Assembly (NCBI GenBank): GCA_028276165.1
Contig: JAPYWV010000005.1
Span: forward strand, 1-38,624
DNA length: 38,624 bases
Direction: 5' to 3'
DNA from: Acidilobaceae archaeon
GTDB taxonomy: Archaea; Thermoproteota; Thermoprotei_A; Sulfolobales; Acidilobaceae
The notes under the pieces are model-generated. The model searched no databases. It saw nothing but the letters and a program-made list of their open reading frames with translations, and was not told the origin of the DNA. Positions 7,435 through 15,858 of the stretch are shown here, piece after piece (position 1 is the first letter of the stretch; every line of letters begins with the position of its first letter). The position numbers and the translations under genes are program-made.

Positions 7435-7481
7435 ATTAAGCTAGCTTAATAGTGGTAGTTAGGGTTTTAGGTTAGGGTTTT
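7435..7481 (+). promoter_or_regulatory. 16-bp palindrome and tandem repeats upstream of the zinc-ribbon gene
   Basis: ATTAAGCTAGCTTAAT (7435-7450) is a perfect 16-bp palindrome. It is followed by two copies of GTTAGGGTTTT (7458-7468 and 7471-7481), 13 bp apart. Both lie 19-65 nt before the ATG at 7500, in operator-like positions. Confidence 0.4.
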
Positions 7482-7499
7482 GCCCTTAGGTGTCTGTGT

Positions 7500-7742
7500 A
7501 TGGGTGTTTGGGGTTACGAGGTCTTATGCCCTCGTTGTAGGACATCCATGGAGTATATGAGTGAGGTTGAGAGGGGTGGCGAGGTTGTGGTATCCTACTT
7601 CTATAGGTGTCCTGCTTGTGGTTTTAGGGTTCTTGATGAGAGGGTTGCTGTTAAGGGGCTTGGTGATGGCCTGCTACTTGAGGTTCACAGGCATACCGGT
7701 AGGAGGCTACTCGTACTGAAGTCTCTGCGCGCCTCTAGCTAG
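7500..7742 (+). CDS. Small zinc-ribbon protein (unknown function)
   Basis: An 80-aa protein with one clear zinc ribbon: CPRC (about residues 10-13) and CPAC (about 38-41) separated by strands (GEVVVSYFYRCPACGFRV). The C-terminal half (LGDGLLLEVHRHTGRRLLVLKSLRASS) is basic and may contact nucleic acid. No transmembrane segment. The ATG at 7500 is the natural start. The stop at 7740 is followed within 2 nt by the open frame of the VIT1-like gene, so the two probably form an operon. Function is unknown; such mini zinc ribbons may act in transcription, translation or as metal-binding adaptors. Confidence 0.75.
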   Translation: MGVWGYEVLCPRCRTSMEYMSEVERGGEVVVSYFYRCPACGFRVLDERVAVKGLGDGLLLEVHRHTGRRLLVLKSLRASS

Positions 7743-7852
7743 AACCCTGGGGGTGGTCTGGGTTTAGTTTATCTAGGCTCGTCTCGTCTATCACCAGGGG
7801 GTTTAGGGAGGCTCTTAGGGTTAGCCCCGACGCCCTCTACATAGCTAGGAGG

Positions 7853-8389
7853 TTGTTTGTAACCAACTCTGTAGACTCCATAGTGTCAGCTCTGGGTGTT
7901 AACGTTGGAGCTTACACTCCTGGTATAGATGTTAAGGTTATGATCCTAGCTGTACTTGGGGGTAGCATATCGTTGAGTATCATATCAGGGTTTATGGGTG
8001 TTCTTTTGAGTGAGAGAGCTGAGAGGATTAGGGAGCTTAGGGAGCTTGAGAGGAAGCTTGGAGCCAGCTTGAGGGGCTCCATATACGCTAGAGCTACAAC
8101 CATCATACCACTATATGTTGCTCTGTGGAGCTCCACGGGCATGCTATTGTTCCCTCTCGTAATGGTGGTACCCTACCTGGCATCGCTAGCAGGGTTAATC
8201 GGGGTGTGGGAGGCCTTCCTAGCTTCTACAGCGATATCCTTGGTATCATTGATGGCTGTAGGTGGCTACCTGGGTGTTATAACCGGCGAGGGCATCCTGA
8301 TATCAGCTCTTAGAACTCTAGGCTTGGGGCTCCTAGTTCTAATCATAGTCCTTGTCTTCAAACAAACGTTCACCACATTGGTTGGCTGA
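7853..8389 (+). CDS. VIT1/CCC1-like integral membrane protein (TIGR00267-like)
   Basis: Probable membrane transporter-like protein with about five hydrophobic segments. The region LFVTNSVDSIVSALGVNVGAY, then GGSISLSIISGFMGVLLSERAERIRELRELERKL, resembles the DUF125/VIT1/CCC1 superfamily (iron/manganese transport), where a helical cytoplasmic segment follows TM2. Start problem: the first canonical start in frame is TTG 7853, but the frame is open from 7739. The upstream residues (LRVSPDALYIARRLFV) match the expected family N-terminus, with ARR-F preceding VTN-D. The true protein therefore probably starts near 7763-7781 from a non-canonical codon, or the start was lost. Follows the zinc-ribbon gene closely. 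Confidence 0.75.
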   Translation: MFVTNSVDSIVSALGVNVGAYTPGIDVKVMILAVLGGSISLSIISGFMGVLLSERAERIRELRELERKLGASLRGSIYARATTIIPLYVALWSSTGMLLFPLVMVVPYLASLAGLIGVWEAFLASTAISLVSLMAVGGYLGVITGEGILISALRTLGLGLLVLIIVLVFKQTFTTLVG

Positions 8390-8432
8390 GCTCACAGGAT
8401 AGATAAATATACGAGGAGATAGATATGTGAGA

Positions 8433-8466
8433 ATATATTAGGATTAATGAGGATATATTAGGATTA
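8433..8466 (+). promoter_or_regulatory. Duplicated promoter element of the aconitase gene
   Basis: ATATATTAGGATTA occurs at 8433-8446 and 8453-8466, exactly 20 bp (about two helical turns) apart. The downstream copy is centred about 29 nt before the GTG at 8486, as a leaderless TATA box should be. The upstream copy would be a second promoter or a tandem regulator site. Confidence 0.5.
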
Positions 8467-8485
8467 GGCGTATACGTGTGCCCTG

Positions 8486-11203
8486 GTGGTGTCTTTGCGC
8501 GAGGTCATAGAGGCTCTCAGGAGGGAGATGGACACATACGCTGGTAGGGCATCCTACCTAGCTTTAAGGGATATCAGTAGGGTTGGTTTAGGTGAGCTCG
8601 AAGTCCTACCGTACTCCATAAGAGTTCTACTGGAGAACGTCTTAAGACACTATGATGGGTTCACTGTTAGAGATGTAGATGTTGAGAGTGTAGCTAACTG
8701 GGCTAGGTATGCTGGTAGAAGGGAGGTTCCATTCTACCCTGAGAGGGTTATACTACAGGATTTAACAGGTATATCTGTAATCCAGGACTTTGCTATCATG
8801 AGGGAGGTTGTTGCAAAGCTAGGTGGTGACCCTTCGATAGTGAATCCAGCTATCCCCGTTGACCTCGTTATAGATCATAGCATCCAGGTGGACTACTACG
8901 GTACTAGTTATGCTCTAGAGCTTAACAAGAGGAAGGAGTATGAGAGGAATAGGGAGAGGTATTCTCTGATAAAGTGGGCTCAGAGGGCCTTTAAGAACTT
9001 TAGGGTTGTGCCGCCAGGCAAGGGCATAATACACCAGGTTAACCTAGAATACCTATCGAAGGTCGTCATAGTAGGGGATTTCAGGGGAGGTCTTTGGGCC
9101 TACCCTGATAGCCTTCTAGGCACAGATAGCCATACACCTATGGTCAACGGCCTCGGGGTCTTCGGCTGGGGTGTTGGTGGTATTGAGGCTGAGGCCGTCA
9201 TACTAGGTGAGCCTAACTACATACTCCTACCCGAGGTTGTAGGTGTTAGGCTTGTAGGAGAGCTTAGACCAGGGGTTACAGCTACGGATCTAGTCCTATA
9301 CGTTACGGAGAAGCTTAGGAGGAAGGGTGTTGTAGGTAAGTTCGTGGAGTTCATAGGCCCTGGTGTTAAGAAGCTTAGTGTACCAGATAGAGCTACTATA
9401 GCGAACATGGCCCCGGAGTACGGTGCTACGATGGGCTACTTCCCGGTGGACGAGGTTACCATAAGATACCTTCAGGTCACCGGTAGAAGCCCTGAGCATG
9501 TCAAGCTTGTGGAGCTCTACACGAAGACTGTAGGTTTATGGTATGATCTCGGGGACCCGGAGCCTAGGTATAGTGAGGTGGTGGAAATAGATCTAGCCGA
9601 TGTGGATCACAGCATAGCCGGGCCTGCTAACCCAGAGGATAGGATACCCTTATCGGAGGCTAAGAGGAGGTTGGAGGAGCTCATAGAGGATTACGTTAGA
9701 TCGAGGAATAGGGCTAGGACAACGGTGACAGTCTCGTTCAACGGTGTCGATGCTAGACTCCAGGACGGGTTTATAGCAATAGCATCTCTAACAAGCTGTA
9801 CTAACACCAGCAACCCAGCTCTCATGATAGCAGCAGGCCTCCTAGCTAGAAAGGCTGTTGAGAGGGGTTTAACGGTTAAACCATGGGTTAAGACTAGTAA
9901 CGCTCCAGGTAGTAGGGTTGTAGTGGAGCTCTGGCGTAAACTAGGGCTCCTACCATACCTTGAAGCCCTCCGGTTCCACGTAGTAGGCTTTGGTTGTACA
10001 ACGTGTATAGGTAACAGCGGCCCCCTACCAAAGCCTGTGGAGGAGGTGTTAAGGAAATCCGATGTCTACGCTGTAGCAGTCCTAAGCGGTAATAGGAACT
10101 TCGCCGGCAGGATACACCCTCTAACCAAAGCTAGCTTCCTAGCGAGCCCACCACTGGTAGTAGCGTATGCTATAGCAGGCCGCGTAGACGTAGACTTCGA
10201 TAGGGAGCCTTTAGGCTTAGACCCGAACGGTAACCCCGTATACCTAAGGGACATATGGCCTAGCCAGGAGGAGGTTAACAAGGCTATGGAGGAGGCCCTG
10301 GACCCCGAGCTCTTCAGGGAGAAGTACAAGGACATATTCATAGGGGATGAGTACTGGGAGAAGCTGGAAGCCCCCACAGGGGACCTCTACGAGTGGGATG
10401 AGAGAAGCTATATGATTAGGAGACTACCGTTCCTAGACGATTTCACCCTCGAACCCCAACCGTTAAGGGATATAAGGGGTGCTAGGGTCCTAGTAAGAGC
10501 ACCTGATAGGACTAACACAGACCACATAAGCCCAGCTGGTAGGATAAGCTCGACATCGAAAGCTGGGGAGTTCTTGAAGGAGAAGTTCGGGGTGGATCCT
10601 GAGAGGCTCGGTCTAACATTCGGTAGCCTTAGAGGTAACCCTGAGGTCATGGCCCGTGGTACATTCGATAGCCCGGGCTTCAGGAACATGCTTGTAAAGG
10701 ATAGGGCTGGAGGGTGGACCGTATACTGGCCTAAAGGTGAGGTAGTACACGTGTACGATGCTGCAATGGCGTACAGGGAGGCGGGGATCCCGGTCATAGT
10801 GCTAGCTGGGAAGCAGTACGGTACAGGTAGTAGTAGGGATTGGGCTGCAAGAGGCCCCTATCTCCTAGGCGTTAAAGCTGTTATAGCTGAAAGCTACGAG
10901 AGGATACATAGGAGTAACCTAGTATGCATGGGCATACTACCACTAGAGTTCATGGAGGGGGAGAATGCTGAAAAACTAGGGCTGGATGGGAGCGAGGAAT
11001 ACGATATAATAGGCATAGAGGAGGGCCTATACCCGGGCAAGATACTAACAGTAAGAGCTAGAAAGCCTGATGGGAGGATCATAGAGTTCAAGGTTAAAGC
11101 AAGGCTGGACACACCAGTCGAGGTAGAGTACTATAAGCACGGGGGTATAATGAAGTATGTGCTAAGGAAAATACTCAGGAGAAACCCCAAGACCACGCCC
11201 TGA
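8486..11203 (+). CDS. acnA: Aconitate hydratase (AcnA/IRP-type)
   Basis: Isomerises citrate and isocitrate in the TCA cycle. At 905 aa it has the length of the AcnA/IRP1 family, with domains 1-3 plus the swivelling domain 4. The [4Fe-4S] ligands are visible: SLTSCTNTSNP (about residue 437) and GFGCTTCIGNSGPL (about residues 503-506). LLGTDSHTPMVNGLG near the N-terminus and YGTGSSRDWAARGPYLLGVKAVIAESYERIHRSNL in domain 4 are diagnostic. Starts GTG 8486 (or the next GTG, 8489), leaderless from the duplicated TATA region. It stands alone, convergent with the 145-aa gene; no other TCA gene is in the window. Confidence 0.97.
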   Translation: MVSLREVIEALRREMDTYAGRASYLALRDISRVGLGELEVLPYSIRVLLENVLRHYDGFTVRDVDVESVANWARYAGRREVPFYPERVILQDLTGISVIQDFAIMREVVAKLGGDPSIVNPAIPVDLVIDHSIQVDYYGTSYALELNKRKEYERNRERYSLIKWAQRAFKNFRVVPPGKGIIHQVNLEYLSKVVIVGDFRGGLWAYPDSLLGTDSHTPMVNGLGVFGWGVGGIEAEAVILGEPNYILLPEVVGVRLVGELRPGVTATDLVLYVTEKLRRKGVVGKFVEFIGPGVKKLSVPDRATIANMAPEYGATMGYFPVDEVTIRYLQVTGRSPEHVKLVELYTKTVGLWYDLGDPEPRYSEVVEIDLADVDHSIAGPANPEDRIPLSEAKRRLEELIEDYVRSRNRARTTVTVSFNGVDARLQDGFIAIASLTSCTNTSNPALMIAAGLLARKAVERGLTVKPWVKTSNAPGSRVVVELWRKLGLLPYLEALRFHVVGFGCTTCIGNSGPLPKPVEEVLRKSDVYAVAVLSGNRNFAGRIHPLTKASFLASPPLVVAYAIAGRVDVDFDREPLGLDPNGNPVYLRDIWPSQEEVNKAMEEALDPELFREKYKDIFIGDEYWEKLEAPTGDLYEWDERSYMIRRLPFLDDFTLEPQPLRDIRGARVLVRAPDRTNTDHISPAGRISSTSKAGEFLKEKFGVDPERLGLTFGSLRGNPEVMARGTFDSPGFRNMLVKDRAGGWTVYWPKGEVVHVYDAAMAYREAGIPVIVLAGKQYGTGSSRDWAARGPYLLGVKAVIAESYERIHRSNLVCMGILPLEFMEGENAEKLGLDGSEEYDIIGIEEGLYPGKILTVRARKPDGRIIEFKVKARLDTPVEVEYYKHGGIMKYVLRKILRRNPKTTP

Positions 11204-11261
11204 AACGCTATTGAAGCCGGCTCTCACACCTGAAACCTCTCTCTTAAGAGCGGGTGGGGGA

Positions 11262-11699
11262 TCACCAGTACTCTGCTCTCACACTTTCTCGAATCACATC
11301 GGGTGGGTCGTCTCTATACCTCCATAAACCTCTCGCTATACCCACCAACTGTATGCCTAAAGCTTCTGCAAGAGCATCCGATATAAGAACTTCTCTTTCA
11401 CCCTCGGATACGGCTACATTAACCTCCTCTACCCTCTTACACACATCCACTAGATGAACACTTACAGCTTTAGGGGAGAAGATGAGGTGGTAGAATCCAA
11501 AGGGGGTCTCGTAGACCATAACCCTAGCTCGTGGGGGTTTAAGGCTTATGCCCATGAACTCAGCAAGCCTCCTAGGTAGTAGGATCTCAGGCTCCTCAAC
11601 CTCATATCCTGTGTTGACAAGAGCTGCCGTTAAGACCTCGACGTTAGTATCAAGAGATCTTATTAAAAGTCTAACGCGGACCGCCATACTAGCCACCAT
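11262..11699 (-). CDS. Aspartic-protease-like protein with NTG in place of DTG
   Basis: A 145-aa soluble protein. The N-terminal part VRVRLLIRSLDTNVEVLTAALVNTGYEVEEPEILLPRRLAEFMGI resembles clan AA (retropepsin-like) domains, in which a DTG is followed by a -P-ILLP-LAE-LG- stretch. Here the triad reads NTG, so the catalytic Asp is absent. The C-terminal part (EREVLISDALAEALGIQLVGIARGLWRYRDDP) repeats a similar strand-helix pattern. I infer a non-proteolytic relative; substrate and role are unknown. The start ATG at 11699 is used; an internal ATG (MAVRVRLL) is a shorter option. Convergent with acnA and upstream of nothing on its strand. Confidence 0.7.
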   Translation of the reverse strand: MVASMAVRVRLLIRSLDTNVEVLTAALVNTGYEVEEPEILLPRRLAEFMGISLKPPRARVMVYETPFGFYHLIFSPKAVSVHLVDVCKRVEEVNVAVSEGEREVLISDALAEALGIQLVGIARGLWRYRDDPPDVIRESVRAEYW

Positions 11700-11826
11700 T
11701 AACCCTTCTAAGCCTAGCTAGCTTTGGTAGCCTAGCTTTCCTGAGGAGCCCGAATCGTTTCAAGAACGTTCCACCCATCGTAGGGGTAGTTTGGGGGACT
11801 AATAACGTTTTCAATCACTGTTTCCT

Positions 11827-13212
11827 TCATCTAGACCTTCCTGCTAGAATTTCCTTTAGCTCCCTTCTACTCAGCGTTCTTGCAGGTTTCTCCGGTATTA
11901 TACCTTGAGGTCTTAGGTATAAAACTAATATTATAACCATGCCTAAGAATATCTTGGGTAGTAGGGCTTGAACGTAGACTATATTTGATATGATGTGGTG
12001 GATTGAGACAGCTAGTATTAGGGTTGAACCCATGAATCCGGTTAACCCTATAATCGTGTATGTTGCTAGCCTCCTCACAAGACCGGTTTTCGCCCTCCAC
12101 CGGAGGGCTAGGAGTATGATTATGAGTGCTGTTGATGAGAGGATTAGGGGTACTGCTAGCCTTGATATGACATCGAGGATTGGCACCATAGCTTGGAAGA
12201 CGCTCGGGGTGTAGTAGTATATTAGCCTCTGCCCCACGTATATGGTTATAGCTCCTAGCACTACACCCCAGTTGTTAGCCATCCCACCTAGTATCATCAT
12301 AGCCCATGGGACGAACGTCCACGTGAACCTATCATATGTTGAAGCTACAACAGGGGTACGAATGGTAGCGTAGAGGACCCCTGCTATCGAGGCTATCATA
12401 GCCCCCACGGCCATGACCTTCAACCTAGTTAGAGGGACATCCCTACCGAACGTTGCTATAACTAGATCGTCATCCCTCATAGCCCTCAACACCCTCCCCA
12501 TAGGGCTATTAGCAATTCTCTCAGCATACACAAAGGTTAGGAGTAGGACTAACAGGCTTACAATCAAAGCTATCATTAGATCAGAGCTTATACCAGGAGG
12601 TGTTATAGGTTTGACAGCACCCTCTAGGACAGTAGGCCACGGTTTCACAACATAAGCTCCGTTGGGCCCCCCCACGAGGAAGTCTGTTTGGGCGAATATA
12701 ACCATTACCATCATCTCACTAAACGCTAGTAGGACTATCGCCAGGTAATCCTCCTTCAACCTTACGGCTGCAAAACTAGCTATGATGCCCATCAGGGCCC
12801 CTAGTATGATAGCTGCTCCGAGGACTGTTACAAGCAGGATCATGGATAGGATTAAATCCTGTGATATGATCTCCTCCATCTCGGGGGCCGCCACCCTGTT
12901 AACCATAGGATCTCCAGCTACGCCATACAATAGTATGTCCTTGAAACTACCATTATACGTTTTAGCTATGAGTAGGTGGGCCCTACTAAGCCTGTCGATG
13001 AAACCTGGATCCACAATACTGGTTAGGAGTAAAGCCACCCTAGTACCTATCCCTGCTAGGCTAAAAGCACCTATGAAGACGAAGAGGGCCATCCCGAAGT
13101 TGGGTATCCCAGCGTAACCGGCCATCAGGTTTAAGGCTAGAACGACTATAAGTATCACTGTTACATCCAGCAGGTCTGCTAAAGTGAATATTCTAAGGAG
13201 CTCTTCGATCAC
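11827..13212 (-). CDS. livM: Branched-chain amino acid ABC transporter, permease LivM
   Basis: Second membrane permease of the Liv-type importer, 461 aa with about ten hydrophobic segments. The LivM signature is clear: LKEDYLAIVLLAFSEMMVMV, NSPMGRVLRAMRDDDLVIATFGRDV and VVLGAITIYVGQRLIYYY. It is longer than usual: a 60-70 aa insertion (SIVDPGFIDRLSRAHLLIAKTYNGSFKDILLYG...) follows the first helices, and extra hydrophobic helices follow at the C-terminus. The GTG start overlaps the livH stop by 4 nt (GTGA), so translation is coupled. Last gene of the operon livK-G-F-H-M. Confidence 0.93.
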   Translation of the reverse strand: MIEELLRIFTLADLLDVTVILIVVLALNLMAGYAGIPNFGMALFVFIGAFSLAGIGTRVALLLTSIVDPGFIDRLSRAHLLIAKTYNGSFKDILLYGVAGDPMVNRVAAPEMEEIISQDLILSMILLVTVLGAAIILGALMGIIASFAAVRLKEDYLAIVLLAFSEMMVMVIFAQTDFLVGGPNGAYVVKPWPTVLEGAVKPITPPGISSDLMIALIVSLLVLLLTFVYAERIANSPMGRVLRAMRDDDLVIATFGRDVPLTRLKVMAVGAMIASIAGVLYATIRTPVVASTYDRFTWTFVPWAMMILGGMANNWGVVLGAITIYVGQRLIYYYTPSVFQAMVPILDVISRLAVPLILSSTALIIILLALRWRAKTGLVRRLATYTIIGLTGFMGSTLILAVSIHHIISNIVYVQALLPKIFLGMVIILVLYLRPQGIIPEKPARTLSRRELKEILAGRSR

Positions 13213-14270
13213 TTCAACCCACCTCTAGCCAGTAAACCTCTAAAGTTGATACCTGCAAGCCCTTGGGGTGCTACGAGCAACACCACGATAACTATAATTA
13301 GGCTGAAGAACCTCTGATACTGTGTTAAAGTTACTGTCACCGTGAGAGTTACCGTGAGACCAAGCATGTTTAGCAGTTGTTGTAATAGGTTTAGCAGTAG
13401 TTGTAGTAAGTTCTGTGTTATCACCAACCCTACTGTTTCAGCAAGGCCTATCAGGAACCCGCCTACCAGGGCTCCATATACGCTCCCAAGACCGCCTAGT
13501 ATGCTTCCAGCAAATATACTGACTATTATGAAGTACGCTGTCTCAGGCTTATAACTTTCAATCATGAAAGCCCATAGTGCTCCAGAGGCGCCGGCCAGGC
13601 CTCCAGCTAGAAACCATGAGACCATGTAGGCTAGGTCAACGTTTATACCTAGAACCCTAGCTAGGTCAGGATTCTCTATAGAGGCCCTCAGAGAGACGCC
13701 AAACTTGGTCCTTGTAAGGAACATGTGTAAAGCTACAGCTAGTGTGATTGCCACAAGTGGTAGGAGTAACCTGCTAAAACTGGTGTTAACACCAGCCAGT
13801 GTCACGCCTACATCGAAGCCCTTTAGCGGGGCGTCCATAAGCCTGCTAAGATTCTTCGCTGGTACAATGTAAAGTGTTAGGGAGAGCACGTTGTAGAGGA
13901 TCATGTCGAAAGCTAACGTAGCTATCATAAGCCCTATGATACCCATACCTCTTCTAGCCAACGGTCTTAGCACTAACAGGTACTCGGCTAACGCTACTAA
14001 TCCTACAATGATGAAGGCTAGTATTGGTGCTAGGAGGTAGAGGGTGGCATACTGTACCACGCACCCATGGCATCTAACCGGGTGTAGGCTGTAGTAGATT
14101 CTATCGAGCAGGAATAGGGTTACAGTTGCGCCGGTGATAGCTAATGTTGCATGCGCGAAGTTAGGAACCTTGGTCACCATGTAGGTTAATGTTAGGCCTA
14201 TGCAGAGTAACGCTAGCACCGATCCATACGCTATCGAGTAGACGAGGAACTCGGGGCTTGGTAGCACCAC
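13209..14270 (-). CDS. livH: Branched-chain amino acid ABC transporter, permease LivH
   Basis: First membrane permease of the Liv importer, 353 aa, eight or nine hydrophobic segments. Typical features are the N-terminal SIAYGSVLALLCIGLTLTYMVTKVPNFAHATLAITGA, the cytoplasmic loop TKFGVSLRASIENPDLARVLGINVD, and the closing GSVYGALVGGFLIGLAETVG. A Leu/Gln-rich then Thr/Val-rich stretch (LLQLLLNLLQQLLNMLGLTVTLTVTVTLTQYQ) near the C-terminus is an unusual low-complexity insertion for this family. Starts GTG 14270, 6 nt downstream of the livF stop. Confidence 0.94.
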   Translation of the reverse strand: MVLPSPEFLVYSIAYGSVLALLCIGLTLTYMVTKVPNFAHATLAITGATVTLFLLDRIYYSLHPVRCHGCVVQYATLYLLAPILAFIIVGLVALAEYLLVLRPLARRGMGIIGLMIATLAFDMILYNVLSLTLYIVPAKNLSRLMDAPLKGFDVGVTLAGVNTSFSRLLLPLVAITLAVALHMFLTRTKFGVSLRASIENPDLARVLGINVDLAYMVSWFLAGGLAGASGALWAFMIESYKPETAYFIIVSIFAGSILGGLGSVYGALVGGFLIGLAETVGLVITQNLLQLLLNLLQQLLNMLGLTVTLTVTVTLTQYQRFFSLIIVIVVLLVAPQGLAGINFRGLLARGGLK

Positions 14271-14276
14271 AAGCTA

Positions 14277-14999
14277 TCACCTTAACCCTAGATACCTCCT
14301 CCCAAGCTCGGCATCCTGTAGTAGGCTCCTAGCAGGTCCCTCATAGGCTACCCTACCGCTAACCATGAGCAGGGCCCTATCACCCATCTCAAGCGCTGCT
14401 CTAGCGTTCTGCTCGACCAGGATAACCGTTATGCCCATTTCATCCCTCAATATTGACACCTTCTTGAGTAGATCCCTAGCTACAACGGGGGCTAGGTTGG
14501 CTGTAGGCTCGTCGAGCATTATTATGCTAGGCCTCCTAACCAGGGTCATGGCTAGTGCTAGCATCTGCCTCTCACCACCACTAAGACTCTTAGCCTTATA
14601 GTCTAGCTTGTTCCTCAACACAGGGTATATTTTTAAAACCTCCTCAACCCTATCCCTGGCCTCGCTCTCCTTCAAAGTGTATGTGGCCATCATGAGGTTT
14701 TCCCTCACAGTTAGCTCTGAGAAGACGTTATCGGTTTGTGGTAGGTACGCTATCCCCATCCTAGCCTTGACGTGGGGTGGGAGCTTTGTTACATCCTTAC
14801 CCATATAGCTTATGCTCCCCGAGTATATGGTTGTAAGACCGAATATCGACTTTAGAAGGGTGCTCTTACCACTACCATTAGGTCCTACAATGACGAAGAT
14901 CTCGTTCCTATAGACGTTAAAGCTTACATCGAATACAACCTGGAACTTACCGTAGCCTGAGTTGAGGGAGTTTACAGCTAGTATCGGTTGATCCAACAT
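14277..14999 (-). CDS. livF: Branched-chain amino acid ABC transporter, ATPase LivF
   Basis: ATP-binding subunit that drives the Liv importer. About 240 aa with Walker A GPNGSGKSTLLKS, signature LSGGERQMLALAMTL, Walker B SIIMLDEPTAN and the H-loop VILVEQNARAALEMGDRALLM, typical of LivF. The ATG at 14999 overlaps the livG stop codon. The in-frame GTG directly before it (15002) is an alternative start. Confidence 0.96.
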   Translation of the reverse strand: MLDQPILAVNSLNSGYGKFQVVFDVSFNVYRNEIFVIVGPNGSGKSTLLKSIFGLTTIYSGSISYMGKDVTKLPPHVKARMGIAYLPQTDNVFSELTVRENLMMATYTLKESEARDRVEEVLKIYPVLRNKLDYKAKSLSGGERQMLALAMTLVRRPSIIMLDEPTANLAPVVARDLLKKVSILRDEMGITVILVEQNARAALEMGDRALLMVSGRVAYEGPARSLLQDAELGRRYLGLR

Positions 15000-15802
15000 C
15001 ACCCACCCAGGTAGCTCTCGATAACCCTTGGATCTTCGAGTACGGAGCGTGGATCACCGTGAGCTATAACCCTACCTAGGTGCATTGCGTAAGCGTAGTC
15101 CGCGTACTCAACAGCTATATCGAGTCTATGCTCGACAATTAGAAATGTTACACCCTCACTTACACTCACCTTCTTTATGAATGAGAGGATTTCGTGCGCT
15201 AAGGTTGGGTTAACACCGGCCACAGGCTCATCCATTATAATGAGTTTAGGCTTATAGGGCATAAGGGCCCTGCTGATCTCAAGAAGCTTCATCTGACCAC
15301 CACTGAGCTCCCTAGGCCTCCTATCACCAATACTACCCAACTGCTCTCTCAGGTTTAAACGATCTAGGTGGTCTAGAGCATCCTCATGCGATCTCCTCTC
15401 AAAACCATACCATAAACTCCTAATAAGCCCTCGTACCAAGCTCTCCCCAGGGTTACCATGCCTACCTACAACTGTGTTCTCTAGTATGGAGAGGTTCTGG
15501 AACAACCTTGGAATCTGGAAAGTCCTAACAATGCCCAACCTAAACCTCTCGTGAGCTCCCATATCAGTTATATCGATACCCTCGAAGACGATTCTACCAC
15601 TATCAGGTCTGAGAACACCTGTAATCACGTTAATCAAGGTCGTCTTACCACTACCATTAGGGCCAATGAGTAGTGTAACCTTACCACGTGGAACGACAAG
15701 ATCAACTCCATCCAAAGCCTTAAGGCTACCAAAGTACTTTGAAACACCCCTAACCTCAAGTATAGGTTCAAGAGGCCCGATTAATGCAAACCACCTCCCC
15801 AT
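14999..15802 (-). CDS. livG: Branched-chain amino acid ABC transporter, ATPase LivG
   Basis: ATP-binding subunit of the Liv importer, 267 aa. Walker A is GPNGSGKTTLINVITG. The LivG-type Q-loop region reads IVRTFQIPRLFQNLSILENTVVGRHG. The signature is LSGGQMKLLEISRALM, Walker B is LIIMDEPVAGVNP, and the H-loop is LIVEHRLDIAVEYADYAYAM. The ORF is taken from ATG 15802; the conserved domain begins about 12 residues later (ILEVRGVSKYFG). Stop overlaps the livF start. Confidence 0.96.
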   Translation of the reverse strand: MGRWFALIGPLEPILEVRGVSKYFGSLKALDGVDLVVPRGKVTLLIGPNGSGKTTLINVITGVLRPDSGRIVFEGIDITDMGAHERFRLGIVRTFQIPRLFQNLSILENTVVGRHGNPGESLVRGLIRSLWYGFERRSHEDALDHLDRLNLREQLGSIGDRRPRELSGGQMKLLEISRALMPYKPKLIIMDEPVAGVNPTLAHEILSFIKKVSVSEGVTFLIVEHRLDIAVEYADYAYAMHLGRVIAHGDPRSVLEDPRVIESYLGG

Positions 15803-15858
15803 CTAAGAGGAGGGTAAAAAGGGGAAAAACCTAAAAGCTTTAAGGTGGGAATGAGATC

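Noticed and set aside
7458-7481. Telomere-like TTAGGG repeats
   Set aside because: Only two imperfect copies in a promoter region of what looks like a prokaryotic chromosome; treated as regulatory repeats.
10408-10797. 129-aa antisense ORF in acnA
   Set aside because: Shadow of a strongly conserved aconitase region.
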